Assembly: GCF_900114315.1 (NCBI RefSeq)
Contig: NZ_FOSQ01000018.1
Location: 1 to 64,000, forward strand
Direction: 5' to 3'
Source of the DNA: Falsiroseomonas stagni DSM 19981
GTDB taxonomy: Bacteria > Pseudomonadota > Alphaproteobacteria > Acetobacterales > Acetobacteraceae
Length of the DNA stretch: 64,000 nucleotides
Shown one piece after another: positions 7,541 to 16,364 of the stretch (position 1 is the stretch's first letter; the number at the start of each line of letters is the position of its first letter). The position numbers and the translations under genes are program-made. The notes beneath the pieces were generated by a model. That model made no database searches. It was given only the letters and a program-made list of their open reading frames with translations, and had not been told where the DNA came from.

Positions 7541-8541
7541 CCCTGGAACGCGGCGGGCTTCAGCGCGAAGTTGTGGTGCCCTTCCACGTAGCGGACGGTG
7601 CCGGACTTGCTGCGCATCACGATGGAATGGGTGATGGCGCCGCCGGGGACGGTGCGGACGCCGCGCAGCATCGGGCCGGTGGTGACGCCGGTGGCGGCGA
7701 ACATCACGTCGCCCTTCGCCATGTCTTCCAGCCCGTAGACGCGGTTGGGGTCGATGATGCCCATCTCCCGCGCGCGGGCCACCTGCTCGTCATTCTCGAA
7801 CAGCAGCTTGCCCTGCATCTGGCCGCCGATGCAGCGCAGCGCGGCCGCCGCAAGCACGCCTTCCGGCGCGCCGCCGCTGCCCATGTAGATGTCGACACCC
7901 GTATCGGCCTGGGACACGGCGACGACGCCGGAGACGTCGCCATCCGGGATCATCATGATGCGGGCGCCGGCGGCGCGGGCGCGCTTGACGATGTCCTTGT
8001 GCCGGTCGCGGTCGAGCAGGCAGACCACCAGGTCGGTGATCTCGCACTTCTTGGCGCGGGCGAGGTTCTTCAGGTTCTCCTCCACCGAGGCGTCGATATG
8101 CACGACGCCATCGGGCAGGCCCGGGCCGACCGCGATCTTTTCCATGTAGACGTCGGGCGCGTGCAGGAAGCCGCCGCGCTGCGCCAGCGCCACGCAGGCC
8201 ATGGCGTTGGGGCCGCCCTTGGCGGTGATCGTCGTGCCTTCCAGCGGATCGACGGCGATGTCCACTTCCGGCCCGCCACCGGCCTTGGCGTAGAGGCCGA
8301 CCTTCTCGCCGATGTAGAGCATCGGCGCCTCGTCCATCTCCCCTTCCCCGATCACGACGGTGCCGGAGATGGCAACGGTGTCGAAGGCGCGGCGCATGGC
8401 TTCCACCGCCGCGCCATCGGCCGCGTTCTTGTCGCCGCGCCCCATCCAGCGGGAGGCGGCGAGGCCCGCGGCCTCCGTCACCCGGACGAGTTCCAGGGCG
8501 AGGTTGCGGTCCACATGAACCTGGCGGTCGAGTTCAGCCAC
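7537..8541 (-). CDS. glpX: Class II fructose-1,6-bisphosphatase GlpX
   Basis: A 334-residue class II fructose-1,6-bisphosphatase, which converts fructose-1,6-bisphosphate to fructose-6-phosphate in gluconeogenesis. Hallmarks are VIGEGEMDEAPMLYIGE, the metal-binding DPLEGTT and the substrate loop MGSGGAPEG. I chose the GTG at 8541 because a strong GGAGGA lies 8 nt upstream and the protein then begins VAELDRQVHVDRNLAL, as in the family. An ATG at 8604 would add 21 Pro-rich residues and is less likely. It overlaps recJ by 4 bp. Confidence 0.94.
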   Translation of the reverse strand: MAELDRQVHVDRNLALELVRVTEAAGLAASRWMGRGDKNAADGAAVEAMRRAFDTVAISGTVVIGEGEMDEAPMLYIGEKVGLYAKAGGGPEVDIAVDPLEGTTITAKGGPNAMACVALAQRGGFLHAPDVYMEKIAVGPGLPDGVVHIDASVEENLKNLARAKKCEITDLVVCLLDRDRHKDIVKRARAAGARIMMIPDGDVSGVVAVSQADTGVDIYMGSGGAPEGVLAAAALRCIGGQMQGKLLFENDEQVARAREMGIIDPNRVYGLEDMAKGDVMFAATGVTTGPMLRGVRTVPGGAITHSIVMRSKSGTVRYVEGHHNFALKPAAFQG

Positions 8542-8658
8542 GGGCAGTTCCTCCGGATCGGGCGTGCAGGGTAACGCGCCAGGGGGCGGCGCGGGACCCG
8601 TCAATTCGCTGGTGGCTTGTTGCCCCGAACCGGGGCGGACGTGAAGAGGAGGTTTGCG

Positions 8659-9123
8659 CTACCGGGTAGAGACGACCGCCCCGCAGGCCGCCGGCAGGTT
8701 GCGCGGGGGCGCGCGGCGGGCGGCGAACAGCGTGCAGCCCGGGCCGATGACATGGCCGAACAGCGTCCCGTCCTCGTCCAGCTCCGCATCCAGGTCCACC
8801 GTGACGTAGTTGGGGGGATGCAGCAGCCAGCGCCCCGCCGTGATGGTGGCGGCATCGCCATCGGGCGTCGCGGCAACCTCGTAGCAGCCCTCCGCCGCCT
8901 GCGGGTTGCTGGCGAGGGGGAAGAAATGGAAGACGCCGGACAGGCGCCCATCCCCCTGGGGGCGCAGCCGCAGGTTCATGCCCGTGGTGCCCTGGGTGCA
9001 GACATAGGTGCCGGACCAGTCGCCGGCGAAGCGACTGTCCCGAGCGCCGGAGGCGCCGGGGTCTTCAGCCCGCGCCGGCATGGCCAGCGCGAGCAGCAGG
9101 AGAAGGGCGGCCGAGGCCCTCAC
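8659..9123 (-). CDS. Small secreted protein of unknown function
   Basis: A 154-residue exported protein. The GTG at 9123 overlaps the hom stop codon by 4 bp, and the translation begins with a classic Sec signal (VRASAALLLLLALAMPARA, cleavage before ED). The mature part starts FAGDWSGTYVCTQGTTGMNLRL and continues with VFHFFPLASNP, followed by alternating strands, so it looks like a small beta-rich domain. Four Cys residues may form disulfides (CTQG, GCYE, PGCT, AACG). No function is recognised. Its place inside the hom-glpX run suggests translational coupling to hom, without an obvious link to either pathway. Confidence 0.75.
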   Translation of the reverse strand: MRASAALLLLLALAMPARAEDPGASGARDSRFAGDWSGTYVCTQGTTGMNLRLRPQGDGRLSGVFHFFPLASNPQAAEGCYEVAATPDGDAATITAGRWLLHPPNYVTVDLDAELDEDGTLFGHVIGPGCTLFAARRAPPRNLPAACGAVVSTR

Positions 9124-10412
9124 AGCGCCTCGATTCGGATCATGGCGGGCTTCTCCACCACGGCTTCCAGCGCCTCGATCCGCGCGATGGCGGCGCGCAT
9201 CTGGCTTTCCTCGCAATCATGCGTCGTGACGACGACCGGCACGGCCTCCCCGGGCGCGCGGCCGCGCTGGAGCATGGATTCGAGGCTGATGGCATTGTCG
9301 CGCAGCGCCGCGGTGACATCGGCGATGACGCCGGGGCGGTCCACCACCATCAGGCGCAGGTAGTAGGCGCCGACGCGCTGGGACATGGGCAGGGAGGGCG
9401 CGTGCGACAGCGCGGCGGAGGCAACGCCCCAGACCGGCGTGGTGCGCCCGCGCGCGATGTCGATGAGGTCGGCCACGACGGCGGAGGCGGTGGGGCCGGC
9501 CCCGGCGCCACGGCCTTCCAGCACCACGCGGCCGACGAAATCGCCTTCCGCCACCACCGCGTTGAAGACGCCATCGACCCGGGCGATGGGGTGGCTGACC
9601 GGCACCATGCAGGGGTGCATCCGCGTCTCGATCCCCGCCTCCGTCCGGCGCGCGATGCCGAGCAGCTTGATGCGGTAGCCCAGCTCCTCCGCCAGCTTGA
9701 TGTCGAGTGCGCTGATGCTGCGGATGCCTTCCACATGCACGCCGGCGAAATCGACGGGGCGGCCGAAGGCCAGCGCCGCCAGGATCGCCAGCTTGTGGGC
9801 GGCGTCGATGCCATCGACATCGAAGCTGGGATCGGCTTCCGCGTAGCCGAGCTTCTGCGCCTCGCTCAGCGCCTGGGCGAATTCGATCCCCCGCTCCCGC
9901 ATCTGGGTCAGGATGTAGTTGCAGGTGCCGTTCAGGATGCCCATCACGCGGGTCAGGTCGTTGGCGGCCAGGCCCTCCCGCACCGCCTTGATGGCGGGGA
10001 TGCCGCCGGCGACGGCCGCCTCAAAACACAGCGCGACGCCCTTGGCTTCCGCCGTCGCGGCAAGTTCGGCGCCATGGATCGCCAGCAGCGCCTTGTTGGC
10101 GGTGACGACGGGCTTGCCGGCGGCCAGCGCCGCGCGGACCAGGTCGGCGGCCGGGCCTTCCGTGCCGCCGATCGTCTCCACCACCACATCCACGCCGGGA
10201 TCGTTGGCCAGCGCCGCGGCATCGTCATACCAGCGCAGCCCGGCGATGGAGACGCCGCGGTCCCGCATCCGATCGCGGGCGGAGACGGCGGTGACGGCGA
10301 TGGGGCGGCCGGCGCGGGCGGCGACCGTCGCGGCATTGTCCCGCAGCAGGGTGAGGACGCCGGCACCGACGGTGCCGAGGCCGGCGACGCCGACGGAAAG
10401 GGGCTTGGTCAT
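9120..10412 (-). CDS. hom: Homoserine dehydrogenase
   Basis: A 430-residue NAD(P)-dependent homoserine dehydrogenase that reduces aspartate semialdehyde to homoserine for threonine and methionine synthesis. Visible domains are an N-terminal Rossmann fold (GVAGLGTVGAGVL), the NGTCNYILTQM and AEADPSFDVDGIDAAHKLAIL catalytic segments, and a C-terminal ACT regulatory domain from ~residue 350 (LRLMVVDRPGVIADVTAALRD). The ATG at 10412 is chosen over one at 10448, because the extension is not conserved-looking. It lies ~100 bp downstream of the aminotransferase gene, a common arrangement in Rhodospirillales. Confidence 0.96.
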   Translation of the reverse strand: MTKPLSVGVAGLGTVGAGVLTLLRDNAATVAARAGRPIAVTAVSARDRMRDRGVSIAGLRWYDDAAALANDPGVDVVVETIGGTEGPAADLVRAALAAGKPVVTANKALLAIHGAELAATAEAKGVALCFEAAVAGGIPAIKAVREGLAANDLTRVMGILNGTCNYILTQMRERGIEFAQALSEAQKLGYAEADPSFDVDGIDAAHKLAILAALAFGRPVDFAGVHVEGIRSISALDIKLAEELGYRIKLLGIARRTEAGIETRMHPCMVPVSHPIARVDGVFNAVVAEGDFVGRVVLEGRGAGAGPTASAVVADLIDIARGRTTPVWGVASAALSHAPSLPMSQRVGAYYLRLMVVDRPGVIADVTAALRDNAISLESMLQRGRAPGEAVPVVVTTHDCEESQMRAAIARIEALEAVVEKPAMIRIEAL

Positions 10413-10514
10413 GGGATCTATTCCAGGAAGGCGGGGCGGGCTTGGCATTCGTCCCGCGGAGCCCCCCTCACCCGGCCCCCACAGAGGGTTTCCGGGCGAG
10501 AGGGTTCGGATGGT

Positions 10515-11735
10515 TCAGGCGGCGTCGACGTCGATGCCATCCACGGGGCCGGCATTGTCGGCGGCGAGGAAGGTCTTGATGCCGCGCAGCGCCTGGCGGA
10601 TGCGGTGGTTGTTTTCCACCAGCGCGATGCGGACATGGTCGTCGCCGTGTTCGCCGAAGCCGAGGCCCGGGGCGACGGCGACCTTCGCCTTCTCCAGCAG
10701 CAGCTTGGAGAAGCCGACGGAGCCGAGGTGCTTGAAGCGGTCGGGGATCGGCGCCCAGAGGAACATGGAGCCATCGGGGCTCGGCACGTTCCAGCCGGCG
10801 GCGTGCAGGCCCTTGACCAGCACGTCCCGGCGTTCGCGGTAGAGCTCCCGCATATCCGCCACGCAATCCTGCGGGCCGTTCAGCGCAGCGACGGCGGCGA
10901 CCTGGATGGGCGTGAAGGCGCCGTAGTCCAGATACGACTTCACCCGCGTCAGCGCCGAGATCAGGCGCTGGTTGCCGGCGGCGAAGCCCATGCGCCAGCC
11001 CGGCATGTTGTAGGTCTTGGACATGGAGGTGAATTCCACCGTCACCTCCTTCGCGCCGGGGATCTCCAGCACGGAGGGGGGCGGGTTCGCCTCGTCGAAA
11101 TAGAGCTCCGCATAGGCGAGGTCGGAGAGGATGAAGAGTTCATGCTTCCGCGCCAGCGCCACCAGGTCCTTGTAGAATTCCCGGCTGGCGAGCAGGGCGG
11201 TGGGGTTTGAGGGGAAGTTGACGATGACGGCCGTCGGCTTCGGCACGGAATGCCGCACCGCGCGGTCGATCGCCGCCAGCATGTTGTCATCGGGCGTGTA
11301 GGGGATCGATCGCGCGGAGGCGCCGGCGATGATGAAGCCGAACTGGTGGATGGGGTAGGATGGGTTGGGCACCAGGATGGTGTCGCCCGGGCTGCTGATG
11401 GCCTGGGCCAGGTTCGCCAGGCCCTCCTTGGAGCCGAGCGTGGCGACGACTTCCGTCTCCGGATCGAGCTTCACGCCGAAGCGGCGGGCGTAGTAGCCGG
11501 CGAGTGCGCGGCGGAGGCCCGGGATGCCCTTCGACATGGAATAGCGATGGGTGCGCGGGTCCTGCACCGCCTCGATCAGCTTGGCGACGATGTGGGGCGG
11601 CGTCGGCGTATCCGGGTTGCCCATGCCGAGATCGACGATGTCCTCCGCATGGGCGCGGGCCTTGGCCTTGGCCGCATTCACCTCGGCGAAGACGTAGGGC
11701 GGCAGGCGCCGGATGCGGTGGAACTCCTCGGTCAT
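10515..11735 (-). CDS. PLP-dependent aminotransferase (AlaC / LL-DAP aminotransferase-like)
   Basis: A 406-residue class I/II fold-type I aminotransferase. The PLP lysine lies in SMSKTYNMPGWRMGF, with NFPSNPTA and SDLAYAELYF as the usual cofactor-contacting segments. Similarity is to the alanine/glutamate transaminase AlaC and to proteins annotated as LL-diaminopimelate aminotransferase. The ATG at 11735 (MTEEFHRIRRLPPY) is the conserved start; the frame is open further to 11912, but that part is junk-like. It heads the hom-glpX-recJ run, consistent with amino acid biosynthesis. Exact substrate unresolved. Confidence 0.9.
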   Translation of the reverse strand: MTEEFHRIRRLPPYVFAEVNAAKAKARAHAEDIVDLGMGNPDTPTPPHIVAKLIEAVQDPRTHRYSMSKGIPGLRRALAGYYARRFGVKLDPETEVVATLGSKEGLANLAQAISSPGDTILVPNPSYPIHQFGFIIAGASARSIPYTPDDNMLAAIDRAVRHSVPKPTAVIVNFPSNPTALLASREFYKDLVALARKHELFILSDLAYAELYFDEANPPPSVLEIPGAKEVTVEFTSMSKTYNMPGWRMGFAAGNQRLISALTRVKSYLDYGAFTPIQVAAVAALNGPQDCVADMRELYRERRDVLVKGLHAAGWNVPSPDGSMFLWAPIPDRFKHLGSVGFSKLLLEKAKVAVAPGLGFGEHGDDHVRIALVENNHRIRQALRGIKTFLAADNAGPVDGIDVDAA

Positions 11736-11781
11736 TCTCGTCGTCCGCTTGGTAAGGGAGGGGGCGATATACAGCAGGCCG

Positions 11782-12375
11782 TCACGGGGTGCGAGGCGCC
11801 AGCAGGTCCTGCGTGGGCGCGGGCGGCAGGCCGAGCATGTCGGGCAGGGCCGCGGCGGGCGGCGTGCCACGGGGCGGGATGTTTTCGCCGGGCGCGGCGG
11901 TGCCGGCGGCACCCGGGACAGCCGCCGGCGCGGCGGCGCCCCGGGCGGCCGCTGCGGCGGTGGGGCGGGGCGCGTCGAAACGGATGGCGGGTGCCGCGGC
12001 CAGGCGCGGCGGCGGCGGGGGGCCGGCGCCGTCGGGCAGCGCCGGCGGCAGGCCCGGCGGGGTGGCCGGGCGCGCGGCGGGCTCGGTGCGGGCGAATTCG
12101 CGGTCGCTCGCCAGGGCGGCCGTCAGCGCCGCGCGCGTCGCGGCATCCGGCGGCACGGGCCGCGCCGGCACGGTGGCCAGGTTCGGATAGGGCGCGTTCA
12201 TGCCCGGCGGCGGCTGGCGTTCATCCAGGTAGGCGCCGCTGATGTTGCGCCACCAGTAGCTCGGCTGGATGTCGCGCGGGACCTCCGCGCAGGCGGCGGC
12301 CAGCAGCGGCAGCAGCAGCGCGGCCCCGCGGAGCGCGGGGGCCGTCAGAGCGGGGCGATCGACGCGCGGGTGCAT
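11782..12375 (-). CDS. Pro/Ala-rich lipoprotein
   Basis: A 197-residue predicted lipoprotein beginning at the ATG at 12375. After a basic start, the hydrophobic stretch GAALLLPLLAAACAE contains a lipobox with the lipidated Cys. The following SYWWRNISGAYLDERQPPPGM is an aromatic segment, and the remainder is low-complexity Ala/Pro. A long Pro/Ala linker like this is typical of envelope proteins that span part of the periplasm. No family can be named. It is divergent from the PHA synthase gene. Confidence 0.65.
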   Translation of the reverse strand: MHPRVDRPALTAPALRGAALLLPLLAAACAEVPRDIQPSYWWRNISGAYLDERQPPPGMNAPYPNLATVPARPVPPDAATRAALTAALASDREFARTEPAARPATPPGLPPALPDGAGPPPPPRLAAAPAIRFDAPRPTAAAAARGAAAPAAVPGAAGTAAPGENIPPRGTPPAAALPDMLGLPPAPTQDLLAPRTP

Positions 12376-12545
12376 GGCTTCCCATCCTTCGCGACCCGAG
12401 GGTGCGGCCAGAGGGTTACCCCGAACCAACCTGGCGCGAAAGCGTCACCGTGGCCGCCTCAAGCCCCGGATGGCGGGATGACGGGCGGCGGCGCATAATC
12501 AGGGCAGCACGAGGCGCCGGGACCATCCCGGCAAAGAGGGGGCGC

Positions 12546-14375
12546 ATGGCTCAGGGCGGGGCGCAGAATGACGGCGCGGATCGGGGTGTCGACAAGGGCG
12601 CCTTCAGGCTGCCGGACCCGGCCCTGGTATCGCGTACCATGGCGGATGTGGCGGAACGCGGGCAGCGGATCGTCACGGATTTCCTGAAGCGCCAGGCGGA
12701 AGGCACGCAGACGGGGCCGGACCCCGCGCATATCGGCTCCGCCTTCCTCGACATGACGACGCGGCTGATGACCAATCCGGCGCGGCTGATGCAGGCGCAG
12801 ATCGGCTTCTGGCAGGACTACCTGACCCTCTGGCAGAACACCGCCCGGCGCATGATGGGCGACCCGGTCGCGCCGGTGATCGAGGAGCCGAAGGGCGACC
12901 GCCGCTTCAAGGACGAGGCGTGGCGGGAGAACGAGGTCTTCGACTTCATCCGCCAATCCTACCTGCTCAGCGCCCGCTTCTTCACCAATGTGGTGCAGGG
13001 CGCGGAAGGGCTGGACCACAAGACCGCGCAGAAGGTCGATTTCTACACGCGGCAATTCGTCGATGCGATGAGCCCGTCCAACTTCCTGATGACGAACCCG
13101 GAAGTGCTGCGCCGCACGGCGGAAACGGGCGGCGAGAACCTGCTGAAGGGCCTGTCCAACCTGCTGTCCGACCTGGAGCGCGGCAAGGGCAACCTCCGCA
13201 TCCGGATGACGGACGACACCAAGTTCAAGGTGGGGGAGAACATCGCCGTCACGCCCGGCAAGGTCATCTACCGCAACGACCTGATGGAGCTGATCCAGTA
13301 CGCGCCCACGACGGAGACGGTGCTGAAGCGGCCGCTGCTGATCCTGCCGCCCTGGATCAACAAGTTCTACATCCTCGACCTCCGCCCGAAGAACAGTTTC
13401 ATCCGATGGGCGACGGAGCAGGGGCACACGGTCTTCGTGGCGTCCTGGGTCAATCCCGACGAGCATCTGAGCGAGAAGGGGTTCGAGGACTACATGCGGG
13501 AAGGCCCCTACGCCGCGCTCGATGCGATCGAGCAGGCGACGGGGGAGAAAGCCGTCAATGCCATCGGCTACTGCCTGGGCGGCACGCTGCTGGCCTGCAC
13601 CCTGGCGCATATGGCCGCGCGCAAGGACACGCGGATCAAGAGCGCGACCTACTTCGTCACCATGACGGATTTCGAGGAGGCGGGCGAACTCGGCGTCTTC
13701 ATCGACGAGGAACAGCTCCAGGGCCTCGAGGAGAAGATGCAGAAGAAGGGGTTCCTGGAGGGGCGGGAGATGGCGACCACCTTCAACATGCTCCGCGCCA
13801 ATGACCTGATCTGGTCCTTCGTCGTGAACAACTACCTGATGGGGCAGGAGCCGTTCCCCTTCGACCTGCTCTACTGGAACGACGACAGCACCCGCATGCC
13901 GGCGAAGATGCACAGCTTCTACCTGCGGCGGATGTACCAGCAGAACGATCTGGTGAAGCCGGGGGGGATCGAGTTGGACGGCGTGGCGCTCGATCTCCGG
14001 AAGATCAAGGTGCCGACCTACATGATCTCGACGCGGGAGGACCACATCGCGCCGTGGAAATCCACCTATCGCGGCACGCAGATCTATGGCGGCAAGGTGC
14101 GCTTCGTCCTCGCGGCCTCCGGCCACATCGCCGGCGTGGTGAACCCGCCTGATTCGGGAAAGTACAGCCACTGGGTGAATGAGAGCCTGCCCGCGGACCC
14201 GGATGAATGGTTCAAGGGCGCGACGGAGCTGTCGGGTTCCTGGTGGCCGGACTGGCAGCGCTGGGTAACGGCGCAGGACCGCACCATGGTGCCGGCGCGC
14301 GTGCCGGGGGATGGGGCGCTGCGGCCGCTGGGGGAGGCGCCGGGCACCTATGTCACGGTGATGGCCAAGGATTGA
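12546..14375 (+). CDS. phaC: Class I poly(3-hydroxyalkanoate) synthase
   Basis: A 609-residue PHA synthase, which polymerises (R)-3-hydroxyacyl-CoA into storage polyester granules. The N-terminal PhaC_N domain is followed by an alpha/beta-hydrolase core. The lipase-like box reads GYCLGG, with the catalytic Cys at about residue 343; the Asp partner is in STREDHIAPW and the His in ASGHIAGVVNPP. Length and order fit class I enzymes. The ATG at 12546 is chosen over an upstream ATG at 12402 that overlaps the divergent lipoprotein. No phaA, phaB, phaR or phasin gene is nearby. Confidence 0.96.
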   Translation: MAQGGAQNDGADRGVDKGAFRLPDPALVSRTMADVAERGQRIVTDFLKRQAEGTQTGPDPAHIGSAFLDMTTRLMTNPARLMQAQIGFWQDYLTLWQNTARRMMGDPVAPVIEEPKGDRRFKDEAWRENEVFDFIRQSYLLSARFFTNVVQGAEGLDHKTAQKVDFYTRQFVDAMSPSNFLMTNPEVLRRTAETGGENLLKGLSNLLSDLERGKGNLRIRMTDDTKFKVGENIAVTPGKVIYRNDLMELIQYAPTTETVLKRPLLILPPWINKFYILDLRPKNSFIRWATEQGHTVFVASWVNPDEHLSEKGFEDYMREGPYAALDAIEQATGEKAVNAIGYCLGGTLLACTLAHMAARKDTRIKSATYFVTMTDFEEAGELGVFIDEEQLQGLEEKMQKKGFLEGREMATTFNMLRANDLIWSFVVNNYLMGQEPFPFDLLYWNDDSTRMPAKMHSFYLRRMYQQNDLVKPGGIELDGVALDLRKIKVPTYMISTREDHIAPWKSTYRGTQIYGGKVRFVLAASGHIAGVVNPPDSGKYSHWVNESLPADPDEWFKGATELSGSWWPDWQRWVTAQDRTMVPARVPGDGALRPLGEAPGTYVTVMAKD

Positions 14376-14736
14376 TCGCCCGCGGGCCGGCATGCCGCGC
14401 CCCCGCCGCCGTTCCGGGCAGGCGGCCCTGCCTGCCGGCTTGCCGTGATGCGCGGCGCCGGGACCGGGAAGCCCGGCGGGCGCGGCGGGGCGCATAGGGT
14501 CGACGAAACTCGCCGCATGGTAGCATTTATCTCATTGACGCCAGAGTTACCGCTACCAAAGCGCGATTCGATCGTCTAACAACTACCAGGGCGCGAGCAA
14601 TTTTTTGGCAATTGCGCTGTTACTCAATCTTTACTTTCCGGTATTGTGACAGCCGCGCGGTCAACAGGATCGCGGACCGAGCCACCTCAAGGCAGCGAAA
14701 GACAGTTTGCCCGGGGCTCCGAGTGGGTCTGATTCC
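14376..14736. other. Intergenic region with an AT-rich segment, no gene seen
   Basis: This 361-bp gap starts GC-rich, then turns visibly AT-rich from about 14515 to 14650. It contains the imperfect inverted repeat GCAATT...AATTGC (14597-14602/14610-14615) around a T-run and several TTGAC- and TATTGT-like hexamers. It probably holds the promoter for the small gene at 14737. No open frame with normal codon use was found. Confidence 0.45.
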
Positions 14737-14976
14737 ATGAGTGACGAGGTGCGTGCGACGTTGGCCCGGGCCCTGGAGGCGGCGCTTCGGGACGCGTTGC
14801 GCGACCAGCCTGACCCGATGGCCTATCTCGACAGCATCCGCGAGGATGTGCTGCCGACCCTGCTCGGCGGGCAGCGCCCGGATGGCACGCTGCTGCGGGA
14901 CCCCGCCAACGCCGCGGTGGTGGCGAGCATCTTCTGCGAGGTGGTGATGCGGCTGCGCCAGGAGTGGCGGCGTTAG
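14737..14976 (+). CDS. Small acidic hypothetical protein
   Basis: A 79-residue protein (MSDEVRATLARALEAAL...). It looks fully helical in its first third and last third, with a Pro/Gly-containing middle, and has neither signal peptide nor membrane segment. The ATG at 14737 follows the AT-rich spacer. Its stop codon lies inside a perfect 20-bp palindrome (14971-14990). No family recognised. Codon use is GC-rich, like the neighbours. Confidence 0.55.
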   Translation: MSDEVRATLARALEAALRDALRDQPDPMAYLDSIREDVLPTLLGGQRPDGTLLRDPANAAVVASIFCEVVMRLRQEWRR

Positions 14977-15006
14977 CCGATCGGCTAACGCGGGCCGATC
15001 GGCTAG
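14971..15006. repeat. 20-bp perfect palindrome plus partial copy at gene end
   Basis: CGTTAGCCGATCGGCTAACG at 14971-14990 equals its own reverse complement and contains the TAG stop of the small gene. A second partial copy, GCCGATCGGCTAG, follows at 14994-15006. It could be a protein-binding site or part of the 3' structure of both convergent transcripts. Confidence 0.6.
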
Positions 15007-15018
15007 ATGTCGTTGAAT

Positions 15019-15070
15019 CTAGAGCAAGAAATGCGTTCAGATGATTCCATCTGAACGCATATTTCTCTAG
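15019..15070. terminator. Large palindrome, probable bidirectional terminator
   Basis: A perfect 13-bp stem, ATGCGTTCAGATG (15031-15043) / CATCTGAACGCAT (15048-15060), with loop ATTC. It is extended by partly decayed arms that begin CTAGAG and end TCTCTAG. It lies between convergent genes ending at 14976 (+) and 15067 (-). The outer arms suggest an originally longer interspersed palindrome. A terminator role is inferred from position. Confidence 0.6.
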
Positions 15071-15717
15071 CGCGGCCCGATCGACATCCCGCGGCCCGGC
15101 AGCGGGTCCAGCCAGCCGCTATCGGGGTCCAGCGCACCGGACAGGCCCCAGACATTGCTGCGGGCCAGGCGGCTGGCCTCGTCACGGGCGAGGGCGGTGG
15201 CGATCCGGGACTGCGACAGCGGGCCGGGCCGGGTCAGGAACGCCAGCGTCCCCTCCCCGCCCGGTTCGAAGATCGCGGGGTCCAGCGCGCGGATCGCCGC
15301 GGCACGGTCGCCCCGGACCAGGGCCACATGGGCAGCGGACAGCGCCCGGGCCACGGCATCCGGCGATGCCCCGGCGCGGATGCCGAGCGCGGCGCGGAGT
15401 TCCGTGCGGGCGGCCCGCATCTCGAACCCCACGCTGGGCGACAGGGGGGCCCAGCGCGCATCGCGGGCGAATTCGGCGCCGATCACCTCCACCCGCGCGG
15501 CCGCGCGGGCCATGCGGGCGGGGTCATTGGCCAGGGACCGGCCGGCATCCTCGAAATCCGTGGCGGCCTGGTTGACCAGGTCGAGCACCGGATCGGCGCT
15601 GCCGGCGGCCAGCACGGCGGGGATGCGGGCGACGGGGGCGGGCGTGCGCATCTCCGCGCAGGCGGGCAGGCCCGCGGCGATGGCCAGCAACAACAGGGCA
15701 TTCCGGCCGCGGCGCAC
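15067..15717 (-). CDS. Lipoprotein, member 3 of a tandem paralogous triplet
   Basis: A 216-residue predicted lipoprotein: a basic start and hydrophobic run end in the lipobox GLPACAE. The mature part is helical and Ala-rich. Its pattern ADPVLDLVNQAATDFEDAGRSL...DPARMARAAARVEVIGAEF...MRAARTELRAALGIRAGASPDAVARAL lines up with the two genes upstream on the same strand (15780-16364 and 16345-16902). This copy has an extra ~40-residue C-terminus containing SRIATALARDEASRLARSN. Function unknown. Confidence 0.7.
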   Translation of the reverse strand: MRRGRNALLLLAIAAGLPACAEMRTPAPVARIPAVLAAGSADPVLDLVNQAATDFEDAGRSLANDPARMARAAARVEVIGAEFARDARWAPLSPSVGFEMRAARTELRAALGIRAGASPDAVARALSAAHVALVRGDRAAAIRALDPAIFEPGGEGTLAFLTRPGPLSQSRIATALARDEASRLARSNVWGLSGALDPDSGWLDPLPGRGMSIGPR

Positions 15718-15779
15718 TGGGCTTATCCCCTTCCCGACTGCCCCGGTGTAGCCGATGGGCGAGGCGTCGCGGAAGGGCG

Positions 15780-16364
15780 CTACTCGTTCAAGCCCTCATC
15801 GCGGCCAAGGCGGATGAGTTCGGCGTAGGCCATGGCGGTGGCGGCGTTGGCGTCCCCGGATTGGGGCAGGTGGTCGAGCCGGGCGAGCAGCGCGCCGGGT
15901 TGTCCTGCTGCGACGGGTGCCAGGGCGGCGGCGCCCGCCTGGGGGTTGCCGGCATCGATCGCGGCCGCGGCCCCGATCATCGCGCGGGCCACGGCATCGG
16001 CGGGCAGGGCGAGCGGGATGCCGATGCTGCCGCGCACCTCGTCCCGCCCCTGGCGCAGCATGGCCGCGGCCATGGGGGAAGCGGCGGTCCAATAGGGATC
16101 GGCCGGCAATTCGGCCGCCAGCCATTCCAGCCGCGCCACGGCGCGCGCGGCCTCCGCCGGCTGGCCGTCCAGGCGGCGCGTATCGGCGAAGGCATAGGCG
16201 GCGCTGGTGACGGCGGCGCGCATCGGATCGCCCGCACCCGTCATCGGCGGCAGCGGCACGGTCTCCCGGCTTGCGATCGGGCGCGGCGCCGCGCAGGCGG
16301 CCAGCGACAGCGCCAGCGCGGCACCCAGGATCAGCCGGGTGCGGTCAGAAAATCGGGCGGCCAT
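15780..16364 (-). CDS. Lipoprotein, member 2 of a tandem paralogous triplet
   Basis: A 194-residue predicted lipoprotein with signal GAALALSLAACAA (lipobox Cys). The mature domain shares the pattern GDPMRAAVTSAAYAFAD...EAARAVARLEWLAAEL...MLRQGRDEVRGSIGIPLALPADAVARAMIGAAAAIDAG with its two neighbours. The ATG at 16364 overlaps the end of the upstream gene by 20 bp, indicating co-translation. The predicted fold is all-helical, possibly a repeat scaffold in the outer or inner membrane leaflet. Function unknown. Confidence 0.7.
   Translation of the reverse strand: MAARFSDRTRLILGAALALSLAACAAPRPIASRETVPLPPMTGAGDPMRAAVTSAAYAFADTRRLDGQPAEAARAVARLEWLAAELPADPYWTAASPMAAAMLRQGRDEVRGSIGIPLALPADAVARAMIGAAAAIDAGNPQAGAAALAPVAAGQPGALLARLDHLPQSGDANAATAMAYAELIRLGRDEGLNE

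Noticed and set aside
10418..10514. Possible riboswitch or attenuator between the aminotransferase and hom
   Set aside because: Only weak GC inverted repeats are seen, with no conserved aptamer pattern that I recognise.
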